Part shown: piece by piece, positions 22,801-30,828 of the stretch | Numbering within the stretch: the stretch's first letter is position 1 | How the letters are laid out: each line of letters begins with the position of its first letter | Assembly (NCBI GenBank): GCA_963930775.1 | Contig: OZ005702.1 | Span: forward strand, 7,792,336 to 7,856,335 | Reading direction: 5' to 3' | DNA length: 64,000 bases | Source of the DNA: Cliona cf. orientalis | Taxonomy: Eukaryota; Porifera; Demospongiae; Clionaida; Clionaidae | The notes under the pieces: generated by a model | What the model was told of the DNA's origin: nothing | The model's input: only the letters and a program-made list of their open reading frames with translations | Database searches by the model: none | Made by a program: the position numbers and the translations under genes

Positions 22801-23364
22801 ATGCCACTACCCAGCTAGATTTGGCCTGACCACATAAAAATTACTTCCTCTGGTCCTGCACATGCAGTAAGAATGCTCCATGGACAATCAATACCCTGCA
22901 TGCAGACTCGATGGACACGTGAAAGGTTCGTTTATGCTCAGCATTTTGGCTCTGACAGCAATCAAAATCAACTGCCCCCCGTGTATACTTTATAAATTTC
23001 TATAGGATGAGCAACAAACTATTTACTTTGTGTGGCCTAATCTGCTGTGCAACTCACTTTGGTAGGCAGAGCTCAGACTCTCCACAACTTCTTTAGCACA
23101 CGCCACCTCTGATAGAATATCAAGGAGCTCCGCGAACTTTGATGGAGCCAACTCTATTTTATTTCTTATTGCTTCAATCAGAATGGTTGCTTGCTCTGTC
23201 GAGGTGAGAGAGATATCCAGCATCTTCAACATAATCTCCCCTGAAAGGAAACCTTTGCTGAGAAGTAACCTTGCCACGCCCAGGGGTTCGTTCGACAACG
23301 CTAGCATAAGATCGTGAGTTCGAATCGTGATCGCCTTGAGTTCGGGGGACGGATTAGATGCCAT
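6995..23364 (-). CDS. NLR-type immune receptor: CARD-Death-six tandem modules-NACHT-LRR, split by a frameshift
   Basis: Four exons fit together: 23364-23058, 20785-20603, 20349-20014 and 13841-6995. Each intron is GT-AG and all three are phase 1, so the frame is continuous until the lesion. The exons carry a CARD-like domain, a linker, a Death domain, six ~220-residue modules, NACHT (P-loop GAPGSGKST at 9461-9487, Walker B VLWVLDGWDELP near 9250-9285) and leucine-rich repeats. The coding exons total 7,673 bases; one base more would give a whole number of codons, about 2,557 residues. That base appears to be missing near 12475. Family knowledge: NLRs are cytoplasmic sensors that oligomerise through NACHT and signal through CARD or Death partners; sponges carry many. 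Having both CARD and Death plus a six-fold module array is unusual. The gene could be a pseudogene, or the lesion could be a sequence error. Gene-level confidence is high; the exon joins are inferred. Confidence 0.85.
7640..8000 (-). other. Remnant of a second NACHT domain inside the LRR region
   Basis: The segment ENTQKIAAGLQATDGCGVLW copies ENAEEIAAELVATNGCGVLW of the main NACHT, and IIVTSRHI copies VIVTSRPI. The following LLRCLHNAKDPALCLYIAESL copies the post-NACHT helices. The Walker B acidic cluster DGWDELP is reduced to FDELKPYLP, and no P-loop precedes it, so it should not bind ATP. The reading frame is kept. It looks like a tandem duplication of the NACHT-to-LRR block followed by internal deletion. 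Confidence 0.75.
9780..13800 (-). repeat. Six tandem ~660-bp coding repeats inside the NLR
   Basis: Each unit encodes about 220 residues: a helical half with FRVLKAVIE-FGSDCLKRVM-SYC, a middle with EEPS-----LEKLL-FRTRFC, and a beta-like half with SGSFTVSWLVPSALV, ending YQEYKITSLTLDGMWLF. The SLTLDG-type ends fall near 13140, 12470, 11815, 11148, 10480 and 9785, a period of 655-695 bases. Units 3 and 4 are nearly identical at DNA level (compare 11922-12158 with 11256-11492). Unit 1 and unit 6 are the most divergent. The module resembles, from memory, an unnamed helical-plus-beta segment found next to Death and NACHT domains in cnidarian and sponge proteins. I cannot assign a Pfam name. Confidence 0.9.
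12464..12485 (-). other. Single-base deletion (frameshift) within module 2 of the NLR
   Basis: At the end of every other module the DNA reads, on the minus strand, a CCTCCCTTACCCTGGATGG-type string encoding SLTLDG. Here one base is absent (CCTCCCTCACCGTGATGG), so SLTLDGMWLF becomes SLTVMECGCS and then a stop. Both sides of the lesion are otherwise well conserved, so the break is recent, or a sequencing or assembly error. Confidence 0.8.
13842..14109. other. NLR intron 3, proximal part
   Basis: Intron sequence between the main exon and the satellite array. The ATG at 13887 lies in this intron upstream of the acceptor at 13842-13843 and is probably not used. No other feature was seen. Confidence 0.5.
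14110..17515. repeat. Satellite array of ~400-440-bp units with inverted-repeat hairpins
   Basis: About eight copies; the landmark gagtcccaat recurs at about 14330, 14766, 15198, 15610, 16011, 16414, 16839 and 17280, and the last unit is truncated near 17513. Each unit contains a near-palindrome whose arms read gggactctggacgta and tacgtccagagtccc around a spacer of about 18 bases (gtctctaagtttttcat). Arms occur in two main variants, tctggacgta and tcgggatgta. The unit also carries gcatgcgcagt, two ttcgaa sites and a variable gatgatgaaa microsatellite. The short frames in it are not proteins. It lies wholly inside NLR intron 3. Confidence 0.9.
17516..19438. other. NLR intron 3, middle part; no gene seen
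   Basis: About 1.9 kb of intron after the satellite. There is a perfect palindrome gtgctatatatagcac near 17736. Short open frames around 17584-17882 have no splice support or recognisable motif. Confidence 0.5.
19439..19959. mobile_element. TTAA-flanked MITE (piggyBac-like termini)
   Basis: The left end is TTAA then aggcattgtgtcacgatata, and the right end is tatatcgtggcacaatgcct then TTAA. The inverted termini match over about 22 bases with one difference, and TTAA directly repeats at both ends. The body is 513 bases (19443-19955) and has no transposase. Family knowledge: TTAA targets are used by piggyBac and some Kolobok elements. It is a non-autonomous copy 55 bases from the Death exon. 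Confidence 0.8.
20014..20349 (-). CDS. NLR exon 3: Death domain
   Basis: Acceptor TATCTTCAG|AA leads into PNRAKGVKLSEKDLVHLMRLL. The pattern KWDMIGLSLGF, then SYLQELLSQWVQW, then LGALCTALRSSLVGLGSLA is a classic Death-domain spacing (helix 2 W-IG-LG, helix 4 LL--W, helix 5 L--AL-----G---LA). The donor is CACAG|GTAAAT at 20013. Family knowledge: Death domains assemble signalling platforms with other Death-domain proteins. The ends match exons 2 and 4 in phase. A TTAA-flanked MITE lies only about 55 bases beyond the donor. Confidence 0.85.
20425..20450. repeat. Poly-C tract
   Basis: A run of C around 20426-20442, with a second around 20561-20574, in the short intron between the Death and linker exons. 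The C runs invite replication slippage and sequencing error. Confidence 0.8.
20603..20785 (-). CDS. NLR exon 2: acidic linker
   Basis: Acceptor TACTCAG|CT, then a 183-base open frame giving SGGDVSQGAEPS and MEEEAGNQEAELKIGVGA, ending at donor TCAG|GTACAA. Both junction phases (2 bases in, 1 base out) agree with the flanking exons. The protein is acidic and Ser/Pro-rich, a likely flexible spacer between CARD and Death. The polypyrimidine tract at the acceptor is modest, so the 5' boundary is the weakest join in the model. Confidence 0.6.
20786..21810. other. NLR intron 1, distal part; repeat-like but no gene
   Basis: This holds four close copies of ccgggac between about 20820 and 21110, and an inverted pair agtccggtt / aaccggact near 21680-21712. 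These look like decayed transposon sequence but no boundaries could be set. Frames here lack splice or domain support. Confidence 0.4.
21811..22491. mobile_element. MULE-like MITE with 9-bp target-site duplication
   Basis: The direct repeat gtccagacc occurs at 21811-21819 and 22483-22491. Between them a 663-bp element begins aagggcttattgagccgcc and ends with the inverse of aagggcttatcgagccgcc. The terminal inverted repeats match over about 42 bases with two differences, then again more loosely up to a shared ttactaaaaatag. Nine-base duplications are the hallmark of Mutator-like elements (family knowledge). There is no transposase frame, so it is non-autonomous. It sits in NLR intron 1. Confidence 0.85.
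22492..23057. other. NLR intron 1, proximal part; nothing recognisable
   Basis: AT-rich intron between the MITE and the CARD exon donor. No domain, repeat or RNA feature was seen. Confidence 0.5.
23058..23364 (-). CDS. NLR exon 1: CARD-like domain and start codon
   Basis: ATG at 23364 opens about 102 codons of helical protein (MASNPSPELKAITIRTH...). The six-helix style and the segment IRNKIELAPSKFAELLDIL are CARD-like. It ends YQ then A, at the donor AAA|GTGAGT (GT at 23057-23056), phase 1. Family knowledge: CARDs recruit CARD-bearing adaptors or caspases. The 520 bases upstream, before the SCAMP stop, must hold the promoter. A Death-effector-like fold cannot be excluded by eye. Confidence 0.75.
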
Positions 23365-23883
23365 CTTTAGCGGTGGACCAGGTAGCGAGAGTTGATCTTC
23401 GAACAGGAGAGTTCTTTTTCACTCGAAATAGATGAGCTAGCTCAAGCGCTCACAGATCGAGTTTGTGATTAGATCACGTGACAGTACATGGATCCGGTTC
23501 TATTCCTTGAGCGATCCATTCCGAAATATCTATCATTCCGATCTGGATGCAGGCATGCATAATATTATATTATAGTGGCATAATTATATTCACATAGGTG
23601 TTGAGAAGGCTGATTAATTTTTTAAGGCGTCCTCATTAGAGAGAAATAGACTGTCTCGTGCTTAGTGGATGCTTAATTTTCAAAAGCATGGCAACAGTTG
23701 ATGTAAGAATGAACACACAAGATAATACTTTTTCTTTCAACACCAGACATGCATGCATCAGTACAAATAACAAGGTGGAATCAAAAATTAAACACTCTAA
23801 AGGAACATCTCTTTACTTATGTAGACAGCTTCAAAATAAAACACCAGAAATAGAGTAAGCACACTAGACCAACAATAGGAGAG
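23365..23883. promoter_or_regulatory. Spacer with NLR promoter and SCAMP 3' UTR
   Basis: 519 bases separate the SCAMP stop codon from the NLR start codon, both on the minus strand. It must hold the SCAMP transcript end and the NLR promoter. No clear TATA box was seen near the NLR start. Confidence 0.4.
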
Positions 23884-26800
23884 TTACTTGCTGTCATAAG
23901 CTGCTGATACCCCAGCCTTGACGCCAGACTTGACCGCTCCACGCACATACTTGTTCTGGGCTGCTCCACTCACCCCTTCCTCCATGGCACTGTTGATGGT
24001 GTGGCCAGATGAACGGTAGTACCGATGGATCTAAAACAAATAATTTTGAAGAAAAATGGGGGAGGGGATAAATAGAGGAGCAAACTTAGCATAAGAGTAG
24101 CAAATATCAAATCCTACTCATTGCAAAAACAAAAAGTAAGCAAGCATTGCACTTTTCTATAATCTTGGTAGTGCTTGTAAGATACAATGTATTACACTTC
24201 ATGCTAGAAAAGTCTCTGTATTCGCTACCTTTGTGAAATATTCAAAAAATATATTATAGTATGCATAAGTTAAAACTTGGCTCATAACCCACATCCTAAG
24301 CTAACAATACACACATAATATTATTAATGCAATCCTCACCATTACGATGGCCACTATGAGGACTGGTATTCCAAATAGCCAGAGGAACCCCATGATGATG
24401 TACATACCACCAACAGCACTCTTCTGCTCAGAGCGCTCACCTTGGAAGAACGTGGCACCATTGAAGTAACCACTGGAGAGAAATAGAGTTCAATCGTGAC
24501 GATGATCACTGTCAGCCACAGTCAAATATTTGCGGGTGTAATGACATGTGCACATGTGACAACCTTTGCCAAATATTAGGGACTACTTTCAATCATTCGG
24601 TAAAGGGTGCTGAATAATTAAAAGGGACGGATTTTTTTGCTGTTTGTCAATTACTTACGCTGCTCCGAGGTTAGGTATTCCAATGGCATTGAGGATCAAG
24701 CTGAGACCTTGGAAGAACAGGATAAAGAAGATCCACATGAACGCTAAAGAGCTGTCCCTCCTGGGAGGGTGGACAAAGAGAGGGAGAGAGGGAGAAATGA
24801 GGGAGAGCCACAGAGAGTGGGAGGGGGAGAGGGGGAGAGAGAGGGGGGGGGGGGGAGATGACAACCACCAATAACAATAATCAAGTCCACTCACTTGTAG
24901 GCATAGTAAGTTGGTAGGAACCAGCAGAACAGACTGGCTGGTGCAAACAGCACAAGGTAGAGAATAGACACACCCATCGTTACAAGCTCTTTCGGATCAA
25001 TGATAGCACCAATGATACACACAATAACATTGACTATCAGAAGCAACCAAAGGTCTAAAAGAGAGGATGCCATGGGGACAAAAGAGGGGAAAGAGAAAGA
25101 GGGAGAGAGAGAGAGGGAGGGAGGGAGGGAGAGAGAGATTGCATGTAAATAATCAGAAGTCAGCACGCCAATACTACAATAGCGCCCGTCAGCAGCCAAC
25201 TTACAGATTAGCAGTGCCAGTAGCAGATAGACCTTCCACTGTTCAGATGGAGGGACCTCCACCTTTACATTGATGTAGAAGCATGGCTTAAAGGGGGTAG
25301 GGCAAAACTTGGGGAACGGGGGGAAGTTGTTGGGACGCTCTCCAACACCAAGCCGCTCGATGTTCCTCTCTCTCTCGCTCAGCGCAGCCTCTCGACGAGC
25401 TATCTCCTAAACGTTTACAACAATGGATACAATGAACACACAATTGTCATGAGCTTCATCTTTCACAATGAATCCCACCCAAATGGATTCACATAGTATC
25501 ACTCGTATACAGTGGAGTCTCTCTATTAAGGAACTCTGAAATAACCACAACTCTCTACTAAGAACGCTGCCTATTGTCCAAGCCAACAGATTTGGAAATG
25601 AAAAAAAATTCCACTAATTAATAAGGTTTTCAACTGAAAAGCTGAAAAAGTTTACCTCTTCTCTCTTTCTTAGCTCATCATCTTGAAAATTATTTGGCTG
25701 TGGAGGAAATAATTTCATATCATAATCATAATATTATTACAGCCCAGTATCACTACCGGAGGATTGCCAGCCAACACTGCCGCTCATGTATGGAAAACAA
25801 TGTAGTAAACATTCAAAGCCAAACTACCAAAAAATTTCATTAGGCACATAAAACTTACCATATACTATAGTAGCTATCTTCTACTACTACCCAAAGCAGG
25901 CAAACTTACTTAATCCCAAGCCACTTGGGTGCCTAGCCTCAAGTAGTTAAAGCTCGCTTGCCCCACGGGAATTCCCCATAGGTACAGTACATTACTTGTG
26001 ATATTTAAAAGCTTACAGCAGGAGCATATGCAGGAGGCAGGTCCTGGTCGGGCTGCATGATGGCTGGCTCCGAGTCCTGGGGTCTCGTTGGGGCTGGGGG
26101 ACGCTCCTTTGATTTCTTCTTCTCTTTAGTCTTCTTCTCTGTCTTGGTGGGAGGGGGTGGGCGCACAGGCTAGGCAAAAAAATAAAAAACAAGTGGTAAG
26201 AGAAGACTACACTTGTAAAGACGTGGTATGCCAAATTATAACTGTAGCTCACATGTCACATGTACATGTACAACTCCACTAATCTGCTGAGTCGGTATAA
26301 CTCTCTATGCATGCTAATACAGTGCATCTAAAGGCTCGAAGGTCAAAATAGTTTAGCTCGCTTTCAATAAACAAACATCACACAATACATGAGGAACACA
26401 CGTGCATATACGTACATTCCTATGTTTTACAATGCATGCAACATGAATAGTGATAGTATGTAGTGAACACCACAACCTGAACTATATAGACATCAATCTG
26501 CTCATCACTGTTTATGAGCAGCCAGTCACATGATATCACATGAGGGTCATTTTGGAACTAAGGTGGGTGGAGGATACAAGCCTAGGTTCCACTGAGTTAG
26601 CAAAACCTGCTACCACAATGGCTGACCCCCATTACCCACAATGCTAGAGGACACCTCCTGAATCTCAATTACAACACAACAGGGTCACAAAAATCCTTCA
26701 GGTCTAAACAACTGGTCGAGGACTCCTATCCTAGACATAAAGGCATTCAAATTAGTAGACACTCGGAGGTACAGCATATTATGATATATACAAAACTACC

Positions 26801-27612
26801 TCTGAAACGAGGATGCCATTCCTTCTAAAAGCAGACACTAGGTCTCAGCTACTTAAAACTGATATATATTGTACATGTACTTCATACCTCTGGTTCTTTT
26901 TCCTTGACTCCTTCATCTGCGAAGGGGTTGTAGTCATCCTGACCTGCTCCCGGCTGGGCGGATGTGGCAGCTGTCACTGATGGATCCTAAACAACACAAG
27001 TAGTTATAGTGTGTATACATGTATGAATTAGGCAGTAGGGGATTATATGCCAATAGCAAATCTCAACACCTAGTACTCGCATATGCCACAGACACGAGTG
27101 TTAGATACTTAAGCATAAGTACCTATATGACTGGCTGGGTACACTTGCATGCACTTAATATACGTGGCTGCATGTACACTGCCATTTGCTTGTGTACATA
27201 CATGCACGTACATGTACATGTACATACTAATTGCACATAGACAGCGCAAGGTAGTACCTAATATCACTTGTTAGCAAGCTCGAGCTCATATCGATATCGC
27301 ATATCACTACCCACACTTAACACAACACAGATGCAACCACTATAGCGGAACATAAGGCGGCGGACAAGATATCTAAATAATGCGCACCACTATTGCTAGG
27401 TACCCACCCCCTAAAAATTTTTCACTTTATTATCCACACTTAGTGTTTCTCTCTCTTACTGCAATCGTTGGTATAGATATATAATACATAATCCTAGCGA
27501 TGTGGCTTGGAATGGTGGCCAAATCTATTCTACAGAGCGCATGCGTGTGCGGTCAACTCACGGCGAAAGGGTTGATGCCCTCGGGATCAGCAAACGGGTT
27601 ATCGTCCGCCAT
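23884..27612 (-). CDS. SCAMP: Secretory carrier-associated membrane protein (SCAMP)
   Basis: Nine coding exons join in phase: 27612-27562, 26986-26888, 26169-26017, 25697-25656, 25406-25205, 25054-24895, 24760-24659, 24472-24340 and 24030-23884, giving about 362 residues, the usual SCAMP length. The N-terminus has NPF repeats (DDNPFADPEGINPF, DDYNPFADEG) that bind EH-domain proteins. A proline-rich, then charged helical part (ELRKREEEIARREAALSER) precedes NNFPPFPKFCPTPFKPCFY and four membrane spans. The segment CWFLPTYYAYK between spans 2 and 3 is the conserved SCAMP E-peptide (CWYRPIYKAF in mammals). SCAMPs act in vesicle recycling and exocytosis at post-Golgi membranes (family knowledge). 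It shares a promoter region with the gene on its right. Confidence 0.95.
24764..24856. repeat. GGGAGA-rich tract in a SCAMP intron
   Basis: Polypurine sequence on the plus strand, ending in a run of 13 G, directly beside the exon ending at 24760. On the transcribed minus strand it forms the polypyrimidine tract of that exon's acceptor. A second such tract lies at about 25080-25140 in the next intron upstream. Confidence 0.8.
25080..25140. repeat. GAGAGG-rich tract in a SCAMP intron
   Basis: Plus-strand purine array (gagagagagggagggaggga type). In the minus-strand transcript it is the pyrimidine tract before the acceptor at 25055-25056. Confidence 0.8.
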
Positions 27613-27888
27613 TCTTATTCAGTCTGCTTCACAAACGTTCAAGAAGACCAAGATAATCCTAAAACTGTGAAAACTCTCCTCTTACAAACGTCTTGGACCT
27701 AAGATAACCCCTCGAAACAGCAAAGGGCACTTTTGGAAGTTTATGTCATGTCACGAGACACCTGTGATGAATTTTCAACCGTACAGTGCAGTCGGGGATG
27801 CCCCGAGGTTAATTGAATTTCTTCTCTAATTCTACGAAATGTTGTGAAATTTCAAATTCATTCAAACACATGCAGAAAAGGAGGAGAA
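27613..27888. promoter_or_regulatory. Shared bidirectional promoter between SCAMP and KHDC4
   Basis: The two start codons are 276 bases apart and point away from each other. No TATA box is visible in either direction, as is common for housekeeping divergent pairs. No other gene fits in this space. Confidence 0.6.
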
Positions 27889-30794
27889 ATGGGGTAAGTA
27901 AAGTTGCTACTTTGAACGTATCAAACTTGCCTGACCTTCCTTTTGTTTCATTTTTTTAATATGTATTTCCAGAGACGAAGAGCCTCCGAGAAAGAAGCGT
28001 CGCTCAAAATGGGACATCACTCCTTCAGCAGAACCTAGCTCTATAGCTCCCACAGCTGGAGCGACGGTGTCCTCGCAGCCAGCGCCGGCCCCTAGCGCCA
28101 TTGAGCCGGCCAGTAATGTACCCTCCAGCGCCATAGCAGCGGCAGCCGCTGCCAAGATAAATGCCATGCTAGCCTCTCAAGGAAAACTAGCCAAAAGTGA
28201 CCCTCCTCTGGCAAAGGTTAGTATGTCTCCTTAGCTGTATATTTAATAAATTTGATGGTAGCAGTGGTAAGTCCTGCTTTGCATGCTTTGTATGCCAGTT
28301 GAAGAGAAAGGATGAAGGCTGGCTGAATGTCCTGCATGCATGTACACACAGGGATACCAGTTCTTATGGAGGGGAAATTAAACCTATTTGAATTTTCAGT
28401 AGCCTTTTTTATTCCCTCATTTTATACAATATTGATACTGTATATGTTTTTTTTTGTTCACGTAAATTCTACAAGCGTACTTTCTCTCTGTATATTGCTA
28501 ATTATTGCTAATAATTTACTATTGATCATGTTCTTCCCGTCAGCCCACACCCCCCACACCCACACTCCTCCCCCCTCTCCCAGCCTCACACTCCACACTG
28601 GCACCCTCCGCTGGTGGTCTCCTCAAACCTGCCGGACTCCTGGCTCCACCCACCACACCTCCACTCTTCACTCCAGGAGGAGGGGTAAGGGTCTGTGTGT
28701 GAGAGATTATGCGATTGTGAGTGGTTGGTAAAGGGTCGTCAGGTGCAAGTGTGCCATCTCTATTTGTGACCATCCACGAGAAAACCATGCATAATGCGCT
28801 GAAAAAATTTTTTAGTTAAGGCCACCATTACCAACTACAACCTTTGAACTATTGCTCCAGCAAATTTGAAGCCTCTAGCCCGTGTAGTCATGGAGATATG
28901 AGCAAAAATGTACCCGGGTCGCCCGTACTCGAGTATTGCAAAAAATTGCAATGAACATTGCTACGTACGTTGCACGCGGAAGTCCGTATACTCGCCGTTT
29001 ATGGTAAATACGTGGCCCCCCCCACCAAGTCAATGAGCTAGCTAGCTGCCAAAACGCTCGAACGAGAGCAGCAGCTAACGTTTCGATGGAAAAGAACAAG
29101 AAGACAAGCGTGTCTAAAGATCATTAGTACAAAAATTCGAAGAAAGAAGTGACTGGAGAGTTTTTTCTGTGCAGCTGCTGTGCTTGCCTACCTGCAACTA
29201 TGGCAACGGCTCCGTATCATGGACGGCCAATGTTAGCTACACGGCCGACTTCTTCGAGCCATAACTCAGTAAGTATAGCGTTCTAGAAGCTACGAAGCAG
29301 ATTCTTGTGTAGAGGAATGATTCCTCTATCAATCCGTACAAAAAAAGTGAAAATCGATAGTTATCACTATAGATGACTAAATTGGCCTGTATCTCAGATT
29401 GATATCCAGCGCATTATGCATGGTTTTCTCGTGGACGGTCACATTTCATGATAAAAATTCTGTAGCTTTATCATCTATGATCAATCCCAAACTTATGAGG
29501 AGTAAATTGCTTGTGTACATGTACATGTACCATACATGTACATGTGTACAATTACCACATCCCTAGTAGCTTCATTGTATGTGGTAAAGGGTCACTATGT
29601 ATGTACGTAGCATCCTTAAGTTATGCAATGTTATGTAATTGTCAAATGCTCTAAAGTGGCATAACTTGAAAACGAAAACAGATGATACACTTTAAAATAT
29701 TTCTAGAATCATTTCCATAATATTCACCTGTATCTGTGCCAAATTTCATAATTTAATACCCTTACGATTCGATACATTTACTATTTCAGAAAAATAAATT
29801 GCTACTAGGGATATAATAGGGTATAGCTTTTACATGTACTACGTATGTATGTATAATACTTCTTATCTCCGACAGCCTCACTATGTTCAAGACAAAGTGT
29901 TTGTAGGTCTAGAGCAAGCGCCTGAGTCGTTCAAGGTGGTGGAGAAGCTTCAGGGTCCGGGAGGCTCTTTCCTGCAACACATTGCCACTCAGACGGGGGC
30001 AAAGGTCTTCCTCAGGGGTCGAGGGTCAGGGTACATCGAGCCGACCTCTGGGAAGGAGTCGTTTGAAGCTCTTCACGTTTATATCAGGTATACGCACACA
30101 ATGCAGATCCTTCTACTTAACCATAAATCCTTCAAAAATTCTTTGAAAACTCACCAATATTTCGTTTTATGCCATTTTTTGTGTAGGATGATAGTGCAAT
30201 AATTAATTTACCATCGTTACTTTGTTTTGTACACACTGCCACACTAGTCACCCTAATAAATCAGGTCTTGGTTCAGCTCGTAAGCTGAGTGAATCGCTCA
30301 TAGAGACGGTCAAGACAGAGTACGAGACGTTCAAAACATCTCAACAGAAATCTGCACCTCTGGGATTTGGGTCTTCTTCGGGATACACCCCACCACCTCC
30401 AGGTAAACTGTATGTGTGTCTGTGTGTGTGTCTAGTCCTGTGTACACGTGTGTCTGTATGCAATATTGGATATTGTAATTACATTGTAGTGTTGTCAACA
30501 TTATGAAACTGCGCAAATTGACGACCTATACCTAATAGAGTCGTGACGACCATTACCTATCTATTCACATATTATATACGTTCTCTTGTTGCAGCTCATG
30601 GCTATGTGAATCCCTATCAGACGAGCTTTCCTCCTCCTGCTCCGGGGGGAGCTGCCCCTCCCCCTCCCAGGTACCCCCCTGCCCCAGGCTATGCTCCTCC
30701 CTATCAAGGACAGGTGAGTGAGTTTCAGTCTGAGTGAATTTGAGATTTTCTTACATTTACGCCGTTTTCTCTCTCTGCCTCCCTCTCTGTCTGT

Positions 30795-30828
<34 letters not shown>

